A stretch of 57,649 bases of DNA from Stenotrophomonas maltophilia (GCA_002364755.1 DEZI01000003.1:1-57649); one strand, 5' to 3'; counted from the first letter of the stretch, positions 11,028 to 19,846 are shown. Numbers and translations: made by a program. The notes: a model not told the origin generated them from the letters alone.

Positions 11028-12404
11028 GTGAACGAATCGCCCGCCGCCGAACCGCTCGCGACCGCTGCCGACACCGATGAGGCACAGGAGGCGAGTACCC
11101 GCTTCGGCCGTCTGCGCGAGCGCACCGATGAGCTGGAGCTGTTCATTTCCGGCCTGCTGGCCTTTGCGCTGCTGGCCGTGCCGGGCTATCTGTTCGACAT
11201 CTGGGCACGCAGCAGCCTGCATACCGAGGGCATGTACTTCCAGGTGCTGTGGTTCGTCTTCAGCATCAGCGTGGGCATGTGCTACGTGATGGCGGTGGCG
11301 CTGATCGCGCACCTGACCGTGCGCGGTTACTGGATCGGCCTGGTGGGCTTGAAGTCGCACTTCCCGAAGGGCATCGACTGGGACCACCTGCCGAAGATGG
11401 GCCCGGTCTCGCGTGCCTTCATGCGTGCGCGCGATGGCGGCCTCGACGGCAGCATCCAGCGTGCCGACCGGCTGGCGACGATGCTGTTCTCCACCACGCT
11501 GATGTGCGTGCAGACCCTGGCCGGCACGCTGGTGATGGCGATCATCATCCTCGGGCTGGCGATGCTGGTCGGCGCGCTGTGCGGTGGCTCGGAAACGGCG
11601 GCCACGATCTTCGTGGGCGTGGTGATGCTGGCCCTGCTGATGGTGGGGCTGCTGCCCCTGCTGTTGGAAAAGTCCATTGCACGCCGGAAGGCGCGCGGTC
11701 GGCTGAGCGAACGCCAGCAGCGCGTGCTGCACTGGGTGCTCGGCGCCCTGCAGCGGATACCGCTGATGCGCTTGATCCAGACCATGCAGTTGACGATCCA
11801 GAGCAACCTGCGCTCGCAGTTTTTCATCGTGGCCTATCTGGGCGCGATCATGGTGGCGATGCTTCTGGGTGGCCTGCAGGTGGCCGGCTCGGTGACGTTT
11901 TCGCTGTTCAACCGCTACCAGATCATCACCGGCGAAGCGGTGGACCACGGCATGCTCAGCGCGCACTACGAATCGATGCGCTCGTCGCATGACCAGCTGC
12001 TGCCGTACCCGATGATTCCCGCCGACACCATCAGTGGAACGCAGCTGCGGCTGTTCATTCCACATCGACCGCAGCGCGACAACGGGGTGGCGCGCACGCG
12101 CTGCACGCAGCTGCCGGATGGCCGCAACGATGCGCAAGGTGCAGCGGCCGCGATCGCGGCGGTGGACTGCCTGGCCCAGCTCTGGACAGTGCAGCTGGAC
12201 GGCAGGCCAGTTGACCTGCGCGCCTTCGTGCCGATGGAGCGGCGCGACCTCGACATGCGCGGCCTGGCCGGCTACCTGCCGATGGCCGGGCTGGCACCGG
12301 GCCGGCACGACCTGCACCTGCTGTGGAATGGCGAGGGCCCGGAGCGCGGCGCGGATCGCCGGCGCGAGTACTTCATTCCGTTCTGGTACGCCCCGGACCC
12401 CTGA
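11028..12404 (+). CDS. Integral membrane protein of unknown function
   Basis: This 458-residue protein has an acidic N-terminal tail, then several hydrophobic spans (LFISGLLAFALLAVPGYLF; VLWFVFSISVGMCYVMAVAL; LMCVQTLAGTLVMAIIILG; AATIFVGVVMLALLMVGLL; FFIVAYLGAIMVAMLLGG) and a soluble C-terminal half of mixed character. I do not recognise the family. The start is taken as GTG 11028 because the ATG at 11017 is in another frame and closes at once, and no better in-frame ATG precedes the first membrane span. The 3' end overlaps the convergent ABC permease gene by 32 bp, which is unusual for this window. It stands alone and is not part of an operon. Confidence 0.75.
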   Translation: MNESPAAEPLATAADTDEAQEASTRFGRLRERTDELELFISGLLAFALLAVPGYLFDIWARSSLHTEGMYFQVLWFVFSISVGMCYVMAVALIAHLTVRGYWIGLVGLKSHFPKGIDWDHLPKMGPVSRAFMRARDGGLDGSIQRADRLATMLFSTTLMCVQTLAGTLVMAIIILGLAMLVGALCGGSETAATIFVGVVMLALLMVGLLPLLLEKSIARRKARGRLSERQQRVLHWVLGALQRIPLMRLIQTMQLTIQSNLRSQFFIVAYLGAIMVAMLLGGLQVAGSVTFSLFNRYQIITGEAVDHGMLSAHYESMRSSHDQLLPYPMIPADTISGTQLRLFIPHRPQRDNGVARTRCTQLPDGRNDAQGAAAAIAAVDCLAQLWTVQLDGRPVDLRAFVPMERRDLDMRGLAGYLPMAGLAPGRHDLHLLWNGEGPERGADRRREYFIPFWYAPDP

Positions 12405-13509
12405 TCGAGGCGCCGTGCAGGCGCCAGACGGCGAGGCTGCCGTAGAGCAGCAGCAGTACGCCGAGGGTGACCAGCTCGTGGCTGACGTCGCACAGGCGGG
12501 CGTCCATCTGGGTCAGCCGCACCATCAGGTTGATGCCGGAGGTGGTGGGCAGCAGCTGCGACAGCCACACCAGCGGCGGCGGCGTCATCACCGTGGGCCA
12601 CGACAGGTTGGCCAGGAAGAACAGCGGGATGGACGTGGCGATGATGTACTGGAACGCGCGTTCGCGGGTGCGGAAGAAGCTGCCGACGAACAGGCCGAAG
12701 GCCACCGCGGCGGCGATGAACAGCGTGCCGCCGAACAGCTGGCCGAGTGGATTGCCGCCCCGTGGATAGTCCTGCACCCAGGCGGTGAACCCGGCGTAAT
12801 AGAACAGCCCGAACAGACCGATCAGGCCGAAGCCCAGCGCCATGCCGGTCAGCGTCGGCAGGTCGAAGCGCAGGCGCCGGCCGAGGGCCAGACGGCGCCC
12901 GCCAAGCAGCACGCCGATGCCCATCAGCAGGGTCTGGTGCACGATCAGTTCGGCCACGCCCGGCACGATCGCGCTGCCATAGCCTTCCTGCGTGTTGTAC
13001 AGCGGCCGCTGCACCAGGGTAACCGGCGGCGCCTGCGGTGCCCCCATGAAGGCGGCCTGGGTGACCGCCGCGTCGCGCCCGAAGGATCCCAATGCATCGG
13101 CCACGCTGCCCAGCACCCAGCTGGCGCGACCCAGGTAGGCGCCGTTGCCTAGCAGGACCAGCTTCGCCGGATGGCCACGCAGGATGTCGCGCTCCAGGTT
13201 GGCCGGGATCAGCACAATGCCTTCAGCATCACCGGCCTCCAGCTGACGACGTGCGTTGTCGATGTTGGCCGGTTGGCCGACTACGCGGGCCACGCGCAGC
13301 GCGTCGAGCTTGCGCAGCAATTCGCGGCTGGTAGCACTGTGGTCCTGGTCCACCACCAGGATCGGCAGGTTGCCCGCGACCTGATGCCGGTACGCGGCCG
13401 GGTAGAAGAACGAGTACAGGATGACCGCGCCGACCATCACCACGATGGCGTAGCGGTCCAGCAGCACTGCCAGCAACGTCTGCCGCAGGCTGGCCCAGAC
13501 CGCGCTCAT
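12373..13509 (-). CDS. ABC-2 type transporter permease (second of two)
   Basis: This 378-residue protein has one N-terminal span (YAIVVMVGAVILYSFFYPAAY), a large periplasmic domain containing the DQDHSATSRELLRKLDA motif typical of YhhJ/YhiP-type permeases, and about five C-terminal spans. It is the last gene of a four-gene operon (outer membrane protein, adaptor, permease, permease) and its ATG overlaps the stop of the preceding permease (ATGA at 13506-13509). It would pump a substrate through the inner membrane together with the HlyD adaptor. No ATP-binding subunit is encoded in this operon or elsewhere in the window. Its 3' end overlaps the convergent membrane-protein gene. Confidence 0.88.
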   Translation of the reverse strand: MSAVWASLRQTLLAVLLDRYAIVVMVGAVILYSFFYPAAYRHQVAGNLPILVVDQDHSATSRELLRKLDALRVARVVGQPANIDNARRQLEAGDAEGIVLIPANLERDILRGHPAKLVLLGNGAYLGRASWVLGSVADALGSFGRDAAVTQAAFMGAPQAPPVTLVQRPLYNTQEGYGSAIVPGVAELIVHQTLLMGIGVLLGGRRLALGRRLRFDLPTLTGMALGFGLIGLFGLFYYAGFTAWVQDYPRGGNPLGQLFGGTLFIAAAVAFGLFVGSFFRTRERAFQYIIATSIPLFFLANLSWPTVMTPPPLVWLSQLLPTTSGINLMVRLTQMDARLCDVSHELVTLGVLLLLYGSLAVWRLHGASIRGPGRTRTE

Positions 13510-14693
13510 GCGTCGGCCCCGGCCGGTCGCGCGGCCTGCGCGCTGCGGGCGAACGCCAGCAGGCGCCAGCCACCCACGCCACCGGCGATGACGATCATCA
13601 GCAGCAGCGTGCCCAGCGGCCACAGCGACACCGCCAGCGGCGCACCGACGAACTGCTGCTGGGTCTGCAGCTTGATGTACGCGCTGAGCGGCAGCAGCAG
13701 GTGCCAGATGCGGGTGAACAGCGGTGCGTCGATGACCGGGAACGTGGCGCTGGAAAAGGCCAACGCGGTGCCGATGCTGAGGCCGACGGCCGACAGCGCC
13801 GTGCCCATGTCACGGGTGACGCCGACGAAGAACAGGGCGTAGGCCGCGGTGGCCAGATAGAACAGGGGCTGGCCGAGCAGCAGCAGGAATACGCTGCCGG
13901 CGATGCCGTCGCCGCGCAGCCATGCCAGGTAGGCCACGCCCAGCGCGCCATACAGCGAAAACAGCAGGACATACGGTGCGATCTTGCCGGCGAGGGCCGG
14001 CCACGGTGTGCGCCCAAGCCAGCCGGGCAGGGTGCCATCACGGATCTCGCGGCCCAGGCTGCCGGCCACCGCAAGCGCCAGCACCAGCGAAAGCACGGCG
14101 GGGAAGATCAGCGGCAGCAGGAACAGCTCGTAGCTGCGCGCAGGGTTGTAGAGGATGTCCGACTGCACGGCGATCGGTGCCGCGCGCAGCTTGCCGGGGC
14201 CGACCTGCAGGGCGATGCGTTCGCGCAGCAGGCGTGCGTTCCACGCGGCCACCGCATCACCGATGTCACGCGCGGCGGACTGGCCGGTGGTCATGTAGGT
14301 GGCGTTGTAATAGGCGAACACCGTGCCCTGCTGGCCGCGCAGCGCCTGCCGGGTGACATCGCGTGGTACCAGCACGATGGCATAGACCTGCAGCCGGCGC
14401 AGCTGCGCACGGGCCTCGTCCATGTTCACCGGCTGGCTGGCCACGCGGACGCCGGGGCTGGCATCGAGCATGCGCAGCAGCAGGCGGCTGCCGCTGCTGT
14501 GGTCCAGGTCGACAACGGCAATCGGCACATCGCGCATCACTGCGGGGCTGAACATCCACGCCATCAGCACCAGCATCAACAGCGGCAGTGCGGTGACCAG
14601 CAGCAGGTCGGCCCGATTGCCGCGCAGCGTGCGCAGTTCGCGCCGCCACGACGCCGCGAAGCCGCTGTTGCCCGGGCTCAGTGCGGGGGCCAT
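13506..14693 (-). CDS. ABC-2 type transporter permease (first of two)
   Basis: This 395-residue permease has the same plan as its downstream partner: an N-terminal span (LLLVTALPLLMLVLMAWMF), a periplasmic domain with VDLDHSSGSRLLLRMLDASPG, then five or six C-terminal spans. The two proteins are paralogues and probably form a heterodimeric channel. It overlaps the HlyD gene by 16 bp and the next permease by 4 bp, so translation is likely coupled. An ABC-2 permease needs an ATPase, and none is visible here, so the ATPase must be supplied in trans if the pump works. The substrate is unknown; drug or polymer export is typical for the family. Confidence 0.88.
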   Translation of the reverse strand: MAPALSPGNSGFAASWRRELRTLRGNRADLLLVTALPLLMLVLMAWMFSPAVMRDVPIAVVDLDHSSGSRLLLRMLDASPGVRVASQPVNMDEARAQLRRLQVYAIVLVPRDVTRQALRGQQGTVFAYYNATYMTTGQSAARDIGDAVAAWNARLLRERIALQVGPGKLRAAPIAVQSDILYNPARSYELFLLPLIFPAVLSLVLALAVAGSLGREIRDGTLPGWLGRTPWPALAGKIAPYVLLFSLYGALGVAYLAWLRGDGIAGSVFLLLLGQPLFYLATAAYALFFVGVTRDMGTALSAVGLSIGTALAFSSATFPVIDAPLFTRIWHLLLPLSAYIKLQTQQQFVGAPLAVSLWPLGTLLLMIVIAGGVGGWRLLAFARSAQAARPAGADA

Positions 14694-15691
14694 GCGAACA
14701 GCACGCTCATGCCGGGGCGGAAGCCCTCGATGCGGCGTACCGGGCGCACCCGCACCTCGAAGCTGCGGACGTCGTAGCCGGAGGACTGGCGGGTGGTGCG
14801 CCAGGTGGCGTAGTCGCCGGCCGGATTGATGAAATACACCTTGAATTCGGCGTCCTGGTCCAATGCCGGGATGCTGCCGCGCAGGGTGCTACCGATCTTC
14901 AGGCCCTCCATCTGCGACTCGCGCAGGTTCATCGACACCCACATGCGGTCGATGTCGACCAGGGTGAACACCGGATAGCCCGCCGGCACCAGTTCGCCTG
15001 GATCGGCCATGCGCTTGTTGATCTCGCCGGCCACCGGTGCGCGCCCTTCCACTTCGGCGCGTGCGGCATTGACCTCGGCCACCGCACCCTGTGCCTGCTG
15101 CACCTGGCCCTGCGCCGCACGCTTGTCCTGCTCGCGTGCCCCGGCCAGCGCCATGTCGTACTGCGCGCGTGCGGCGCGGGCCAGCTCGCGCGAACTGGTT
15201 GCCTGGGCCTGCGCCTCATCGCGCTTCTGCCGGGTCATCACCCCTTCGTTGAACAGGTTCTGCACGCGGCGCGCAGTCGCTTCGGCCAGGGTGGCACCGG
15301 CCTCGGCCCGCTTCCAGTTGGCTTCGGCGGCGCGGATGTCCTCGCTGCGCGCGCCCTCGTCGGCCTTGTCGGCCACTGCCTGTGCGGCGGCCAGTGCGCC
15401 GTGGGCCTGCTGTTCCTTGGCCGCCACTTCCGGGCTGTCGAGCAGGAACACGATCTGCCCGGCCTGCACGCGGTCGCCTTCGCGCACTTTCAGTTCGGCC
15501 ACGCGGGCAGTGATTTTGGCGGCAACGTTGAGGGTATCGGCGTCGGCCATGCCCTGGATCTGGTCGGCCGGCCGGCGCCAGGCCAGCCACAGGCCCAGCA
15601 CCACCACGGCCAGCAGCACCCCCACCAGGAGGATGCCCACACGGCGCTTGCCAGGCGGCGTGGTGGATTCGTCGTGCAGCACGTCACTCAT
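14678..15691 (-). CDS. HlyD-family periplasmic adaptor (membrane fusion protein)
   Basis: This 337-residue protein has one N-terminal membrane anchor (GILLVGVLLAVVVLGLWLAW). A biotinyl-lipoyl-like half (KITARVAELKVREGDRVQAGQ), a long alpha-hairpin coiled coil rich in Ala/Glu/Arg (about residues 85-210) and a beta-barrel end follow. It links the two ABC permeases to the TolC-like channel encoded just upstream. Its start overlaps the end of the outer membrane gene by 8 bp. It resembles the YhiI/YbhG adaptor group used by ABC-2 exporters rather than the RND type. Substrate unknown. Confidence 0.9.
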   Translation of the reverse strand: MSDVLHDESTTPPGKRRVGILLVGVLLAVVVLGLWLAWRRPADQIQGMADADTLNVAAKITARVAELKVREGDRVQAGQIVFLLDSPEVAAKEQQAHGALAAAQAVADKADEGARSEDIRAAEANWKRAEAGATLAEATARRVQNLFNEGVMTRQKRDEAQAQATSSRELARAARAQYDMALAGAREQDKRAAQGQVQQAQGAVAEVNAARAEVEGRAPVAGEINKRMADPGELVPAGYPVFTLVDIDRMWVSMNLRESQMEGLKIGSTLRGSIPALDQDAEFKVYFINPAGDYATWRTTRQSSGYDVRSFEVRVRPVRRIEGFRPGMSVLFAWPPH

Positions 15692-17096
15692 GGTCGATCA
15701 CCTCGTCCGCACGGCGCCGATAGTCTTCGAAACGGTCCATCTGTCCACTCACTTCCAACAGTTGCGCCAGTGCGATGTCGTACTGGTAGGCGGCCTGTGC
15801 GCGTTCGACGCGGGCGCCACCCAGGCCCAGCCGCGCGTCGATCACATCCAGCGAAGTCGCCTGTCCCTCACGGAAGGCCAGTTCCTGCAAGCGCAGGTTT
15901 TCCTGCGCCTGGGCGATGCTGCTGTCCAGCAGCACGAACTGCTGGCGCGCGCTTTCCAGTTCGTTCCATGCCTTGCGCACGCCGAGGGCGACCTGGTTCT
16001 CGGCTTCACGCAGGCCGGCTTCGGCCTGTTCCTGCTGCGCGCGTGCCGCACTGATCTGCGCCGGCCGCGAGCTGGGCGACAGGAAGGTGTACTTCAGGCC
16101 GATGCCGAAGGCCCAGTCCGGATCGGTCAGCATTTCGTCGCGGCGGCGGAAGTCGTACTGGCCGAAGGCGAAGATCTGCGGCTTCAACTTGGCCTGCTGC
16201 ACGCGCACGCCCTGTTCGGCCTGGGCAACCATCGCCTGCAGGCGGCGGATCTGCGGCTGTCGCGCCTGCGCGGTGCGTTCGAAGCTGGCCACCGGTTCCA
16301 GCGGCGCGCGCTGCACGAACAGCGGCGACAGCGGGCGCACCTCGCCACCGCTGCGCAGCAGGGTGGCCAGCGCGGCCTTCAGCGTGGCCAGGTCGTTGAG
16401 GGTCTTCTGGTACTCACGCTCGGCCTTGTCGCGGGCCACGGTGGCCTGCAGCCGCTGCGCGCGGGTGGCGAAGCCCTCGCGTTCCAGTTTCTCCGCATCG
16501 GACAGGTGGCGGTTGAGGCCGTCGCGCACGTCGCGGCGCACGTCCACCGCCTGTTCGGCCAGGCGCTGGCCGAAATAGGCCTGGGCCAGCTGCACGGTGA
16601 GCGACTGGCGCTGCGCTTCGCGTTCGGCACTGGCCTGTTCGCTCGCGGCACCGGCCGCACGTTGCGCCGCCGGGATCACGCCGCCGGTGTACAGCGGCAG
16701 CACCGCGGTCACCACCGGGCGGGTGCGCCAGTCGCGTTCGGTGAAGCTCAGCGGCGAATCGATGCCATAGGCCTCGGCCACCGGTGCCAGCGAGCCCAGC
16801 GGCAGGGTGAGGGTCTTCTGGAACTGCAGGCGGCGCACTTCGCCGGTGATCTCGGGCAGGCGCAGCAGGCGCGTGGCTTCCTGTAGTTCCTGCTTGTTGC
16901 GCACACCGGCATCGGCCGCCGCCAGCGCATCGGAAACCTGTTCCAGCCGCTGTCGAGCCTGTTCCCATTGCAGGGCAGGAGCCACGGCAGGGTCGGCCGC
17001 CGTCTGCGCGACGCTGGTGGCCGTCAGCAGCGTGGCGCAGACCACCATCGGCCAACGTGCGCGGTGCCGTCGCGGGCAAGGACGTTGCAGGTGCAC
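15684..17096 (-). CDS. TolC-family outer membrane efflux protein
   Basis: This 470-residue protein has a basic leader and hydrophobic signal peptide (WPMVVCATLLTATSVAQ), then a long alpha-helical barrel region with the two internally related halves usual for TolC proteins, such as QLAQAYFGQRLAEQAVDVRRD and VALGVRKAWNELESARQQFV. It would form the exit duct of the four-gene exporter and is the first gene of the operon. The start at 17096 is the longest; the ATG at 17048 would still keep the signal peptide core. About 90 bp separate it from argP, which reads in the same direction. Confidence 0.88.
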   Translation of the reverse strand: MHLQRPCPRRHRARWPMVVCATLLTATSVAQTAADPAVAPALQWEQARQRLEQVSDALAAADAGVRNKQELQEATRLLRLPEITGEVRRLQFQKTLTLPLGSLAPVAEAYGIDSPLSFTERDWRTRPVVTAVLPLYTGGVIPAAQRAAGAASEQASAEREAQRQSLTVQLAQAYFGQRLAEQAVDVRRDVRDGLNRHLSDAEKLEREGFATRAQRLQATVARDKAEREYQKTLNDLATLKAALATLLRSGGEVRPLSPLFVQRAPLEPVASFERTAQARQPQIRRLQAMVAQAEQGVRVQQAKLKPQIFAFGQYDFRRRDEMLTDPDWAFGIGLKYTFLSPSSRPAQISAARAQQEQAEAGLREAENQVALGVRKAWNELESARQQFVLLDSSIAQAQENLRLQELAFREGQATSLDVIDARLGLGGARVERAQAAYQYDIALAQLLEVSGQMDRFEDYRRRADEVIDHE

Positions 17097-17183
17097 GTCG
17101 GGTCCGTCATCCGTAAAGAGTCCGGCAAAAACTAGTCGATGTGCCGTGAAGCTGTTGTCGGCGCGGTGCGCGCCGCAGGTGCT

Positions 17184-18077
17184 TCAGCGCAGACAACCCT
17201 CCGCGGCGCTGCGCAGCGCCCGGGTGATGTGCTGCAGCGTGCTGGAACGCACCGCGGCATGCTGCCAGTACAGCGGCACATCCAGCCATCGGTCTGGTTC
17301 GAGCACCACGACATTGCCTGCAGCCAGCGCCGGCGCGATCAGCGTTTCCGGCGCCAGGCACCAGCCCAGTCCGCGCGCGGCGGCTTCGACGAAACCGGTG
17401 GAGGAGGGCAGGTAGTGCACCGGCGGCTGCAGCCGCGCACGCGTCAGGCGGCGCAGGAAACGCGCTTGCAGTTCATCCTTGCGGTTGAACACGATCATCG
17501 GTGCCACGGCCAGCGCATCGGCCTGCATGCCCTTGCCGAACCAGCGGCGGGCGAAGGCCGGCGAGGCGATGGCGTGGTAGCGCATCGCTCCCAGCGGGTG
17601 CACGTTGCAGCCCTTCAACGCGCGGCCTTCGGCGGTAACCGCGCCGAGGACGCTGCCATCGCGCAGCAGTTGGAGCGTGTGGTCCTGGTCGTCCATGCGC
17701 AGGTCGAACAGGTAGCCATGGCGCTGGTGCAGCTCGGCGATGGCGGCGACGAACCAGGTGTCCAGCGAGTCGTCGTTGACCGCCAGCGGGATCGGCGTGC
17801 GGGTGGCGTCATTGCCGCGCTCGGGCAGCAGCTCGGCCAGTGCCTCGGCCTGCAGGGCCTGCATCGGCCGCACGCTGCGCAGCAGGACCTCGCCGGCAGC
17901 GGTGGGGCGGCACGGTGCCTGGCGCACCAGCAGCACCTGGCCCAGGCGGTCTTCCAGCGCCTTGATCCGCTGCGACAGCGCCGACGGGCTGATCGCCAGT
18001 CGTCTGGCAGCGGCTTCGAAACTGCCTTCTTCCAGCACCGCGGCGAAGGCGGCCAGTTGCGGGTGTACCAGGTTCAT
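17184..18077 (-). CDS. argP: LysR-family regulator ArgP
   Basis: This 297-residue protein has an N-terminal winged helix-turn-helix (LAAFAAVLEEGSFEAAARRL...PSALSQRIKALEDRLGQ) and a C-terminal ligand-binding domain. It is the ArgP/IciA/LysG type, which senses arginine or lysine and turns on the neighbouring basic amino acid exporter. The ATG at 18077 is fixed by the start of the helix-turn-helix. The divergent gene at 18171 is the LysE/ArgO exporter, with a 93-bp shared control region, the classic argP-argO arrangement. It probably also represses itself. Confidence 0.92.
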   Translation of the reverse strand: MNLVHPQLAAFAAVLEEGSFEAAARRLAISPSALSQRIKALEDRLGQVLLVRQAPCRPTAAGEVLLRSVRPMQALQAEALAELLPERGNDATRTPIPLAVNDDSLDTWFVAAIAELHQRHGYLFDLRMDDQDHTLQLLRDGSVLGAVTAEGRALKGCNVHPLGAMRYHAIASPAFARRWFGKGMQADALAVAPMIVFNRKDELQARFLRRLTRARLQPPVHYLPSSTGFVEAAARGLGWCLAPETLIAPALAAGNVVVLEPDRWLDVPLYWQHAAVRSSTLQHITRALRSAAEGCLR

Positions 18078-18170
18078 GCCGGGCCTCTTCAGTTTTCCTG
18101 CACAGGATAAAGAAAAACCAGCTGGGCTTAACCGCCTGCAGGCGCCACCCTTCGCGTCCTTCCCTATGCT
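18078..18170. promoter_or_regulatory. argP-argO divergent control region
   Basis: This 93-bp region between divergent starts should hold both promoters and the ArgP site. It includes an A/T-rich run around a short dyad CCTG-CA-CAGG at 18097-18106. No precise LysR box can be fixed by eye. Confidence 0.5.
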
Positions 18171-18797
18171 ATGGCAGTACCGATGTGGATTACCGCGGCC
18201 CTGGCCGGCCTCTTTGCAGGCGCCGGCCTGATCATCGCCATTGGCGCGCAGAATGCCTTCGTCCTGCGCCAGGGGCTGCAACGAAGGCATGTGGGCATGG
18301 TGGTGCTGGCCTGCATGGGCGCGGACATCGCGTTGATCCTGGCCGGGGTCGGCGGCATGGGCGCGCTGGTGCTGCAGTGGCCGCTGCTGCTGCAGGTGCT
18401 GCGTTTTGGCGGCGCGGCCTTCCTCGGCTGGTACGGGCTGCAGGCCGGCCTGCGCGCGTGGCGTGGCGGCAGCGCATTGGCCGCCGCCAGCAGCGAGGGT
18501 GGCAACCGGCGGCAGGTCCTTCTGGCCTGCCTGGCCTTCACCCTGCTCAACCCGCACGTCTACCTGGACACGGTGGTGCTGCTGGGCAGCCTGTCCACGC
18601 GTTACCCCGGCGAGCTGCGCTGGGCATTTGCCGTCGGCGCCTGCGTGGCCAGTGTGTTGTGGTTCTGCGCGCTGGGCTATGGCGCGCGGCTGCTGCAGCC
18701 GCTGTTCCGCAATCCGAACGCGTGGCACGTGCTGGATGCAGGCATCGCGCTGTTCATGGCAAGTTTGGCGTTGTTGCTGCTGCTACGCCCGCTCTAG
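18171..18797 (+). CDS. argO: LysE/ArgO-family amino acid exporter
   Basis: This 208-residue inner membrane protein has about six spans and the family signature near the N-terminus (AGAGLIIAIGAQNAFVLRQGL), plus FTLLNPHVYLDTVVLLG in the middle. It exports arginine or lysine to prevent toxic build-up. It is divergent from argP, which probably activates it. Two possible starts exist (18171 and 18183); neither has a strong Shine-Dalgarno. The stop codon TAG shares the palindrome CTAG with the stop codon of the convergent map gene, so the two genes overlap by 4 bp. Confidence 0.92.
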   Translation: MAVPMWITAALAGLFAGAGLIIAIGAQNAFVLRQGLQRRHVGMVVLACMGADIALILAGVGGMGALVLQWPLLLQVLRFGGAAFLGWYGLQAGLRAWRGGSALAAASSEGGNRRQVLLACLAFTLLNPHVYLDTVVLLGSLSTRYPGELRWAFAVGACVASVLWFCALGYGARLLQPLFRNPNAWHVLDAGIALFMASLALLLLLRPL

Positions 18798-19582
18798 GCC
18801 GCATCAATCGCGCACAGTGGCGTTTCGTCCGGGCGCAGGGTCAGCACGCGCACGCCCTGCGCGGTCACCGCCACGGTGTGTTCGAACTGCGCCGAGAGCT
18901 TGCCGTCGCGCGTGTACACCGGCCATTCCTCCGGCAGCTGGCGGATGGCCGGCTTGCCCTGGTTGAGCATCGGTTCGATGGTGAACACCATGCCTTCCTG
19001 CAGTTCCAGGCCGGTACCGGCGTGGCCGTAATGCAGGATCTGCGGGTCCTCGTGCATTTCTTGGCCGATGCCGTGGCCGCAGTACTCCTTCACCACGCTG
19101 TAGCCGTGGCTGCGCGCATGGCGGGCGATGGCATGGCCGATGTCGCCCAGGCGCGCGCCGGGGCGCACCGCGGCAATGCCTTTCCACATGGCCTGGTGGG
19201 CCACCGTCACCAGCTTCCGCGCGGCGTAGTCGACGTCGCCCACCAGGTAGGTGGTGCTGGAATCGGCGATGTAGCCGTTCTTTTCCAGGGTGATGTCGAG
19301 GTTGACGATCTGCCCGCTGCGCAGCACGTCCTCATGGCTGGGCACGCCGTGGCAGATGACGTTGTCGATGGAGGTGTTGAGCACGTACGGGAAACCGTAC
19401 TGGCCCTTGCTGGCCGGCCGCGCGTGCAGCCCGTCGACGATCATCCGCTCGACGAAGTCGTTGATGTCCATCGTGCTGCGCCCTTCCAGCGGCAGGGCGT
19501 CGAGTGCGGCGAACACCTGCGCAAGCAGGCGCCCGGACTCGGCCATCAGCGCGATCTCGTCGGGGCGCTTGACCATGGCCAT
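18794..19582 (-). CDS. map: Type I methionine aminopeptidase
   Basis: This 262-residue enzyme removes the initiator methionine from new proteins. The metal-binding residues of the pita-bread fold are visible: the first Asp in NLDITLEKNGYIADSSTTYLVG, the His in GHGIGQEMHEDP, and the Glu residues in FTIEPML and FEHTVAV. Length matches the E. coli enzyme (264). It lies 4 bp downstream of the parD-like gene and is probably co-transcribed with it from the palindromic promoter at 19819-19846. Two ATGs (19582, 19576) are possible; the first is used. A second map gene near rpsB would be usual in Stenotrophomonas, which makes this one an accessory copy; that cannot be checked here. Confidence 0.95.
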   Translation of the reverse strand: MAMVKRPDEIALMAESGRLLAQVFAALDALPLEGRSTMDINDFVERMIVDGLHARPASKGQYGFPYVLNTSIDNVICHGVPSHEDVLRSGQIVNLDITLEKNGYIADSSTTYLVGDVDYAARKLVTVAHQAMWKGIAAVRPGARLGDIGHAIARHARSHGYSVVKEYCGHGIGQEMHEDPQILHYGHAGTGLELQEGMVFTIEPMLNQGKPAIRQLPEEWPVYTRDGKLSAQFEHTVAVTAQGVRVLTLRPDETPLCAIDAA

Positions 19583-19586
19583 CGGC

Positions 19587-19799
19587 TCAGGCCTGCCCGG
19601 GGGCCAGCAGCGGCGGCTGCACGCCGGCCGCGCGCAGTTCGCTGGCGACGATGTCCTGGAAACTCAGGGTCGGGTTCAGTTCGCACAGCATGCCGACCCG
19701 GATCCAGAAGTTGGCCTGGGCGTTGATCGATCGGCTGGAGACGGTGCAGGCACGACGCAGCTGGTCGTGCAGGGTGTCATCGATGTTGACGATGCCCAC
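19587..19799 (-). CDS. ParD-like ribbon-helix-helix family protein
   Basis: This 70-residue protein begins with an RHH-like segment (IVNIDDTLHDQLRRACTVSS followed by RSINAQANFWIRVG), as in ParD-type antitoxins. The start is GTG at 19799. The gene next to it is map, with only 4 bp between, not a ParE-type toxin. It is therefore either an orphan antitoxin-like regulator or a partner whose toxin has been replaced. A near-perfect 28-bp palindrome lies 20 bp upstream of the GTG, where an RHH autorepressor would bind. Confidence 0.8.
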   Translation of the reverse strand: MGIVNIDDTLHDQLRRACTVSSRSINAQANFWIRVGMLCELNPTLSFQDIVASELRAAGVQPPLLAPGQA

Positions 19800-19818
19800 G
19801 GCGGACTCTCGAGAGGGG

Positions 19819-19846
19819 ATATATGAAGCGTATACGTTTCATATAT
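19819..19846. promoter_or_regulatory. 28-bp palindrome upstream of parD-like/map
   Basis: Arms ATATATGAA and TTCATATAT are perfect inverted copies around GCGTATACGT, whose inner CGTATACG is itself a palindrome; 26 of 28 bases are symmetrical. It is A/T-rich in GC-rich surroundings and lies 20 bp from the parD-like start. Likely an operator for the RHH protein. Confidence 0.75.
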
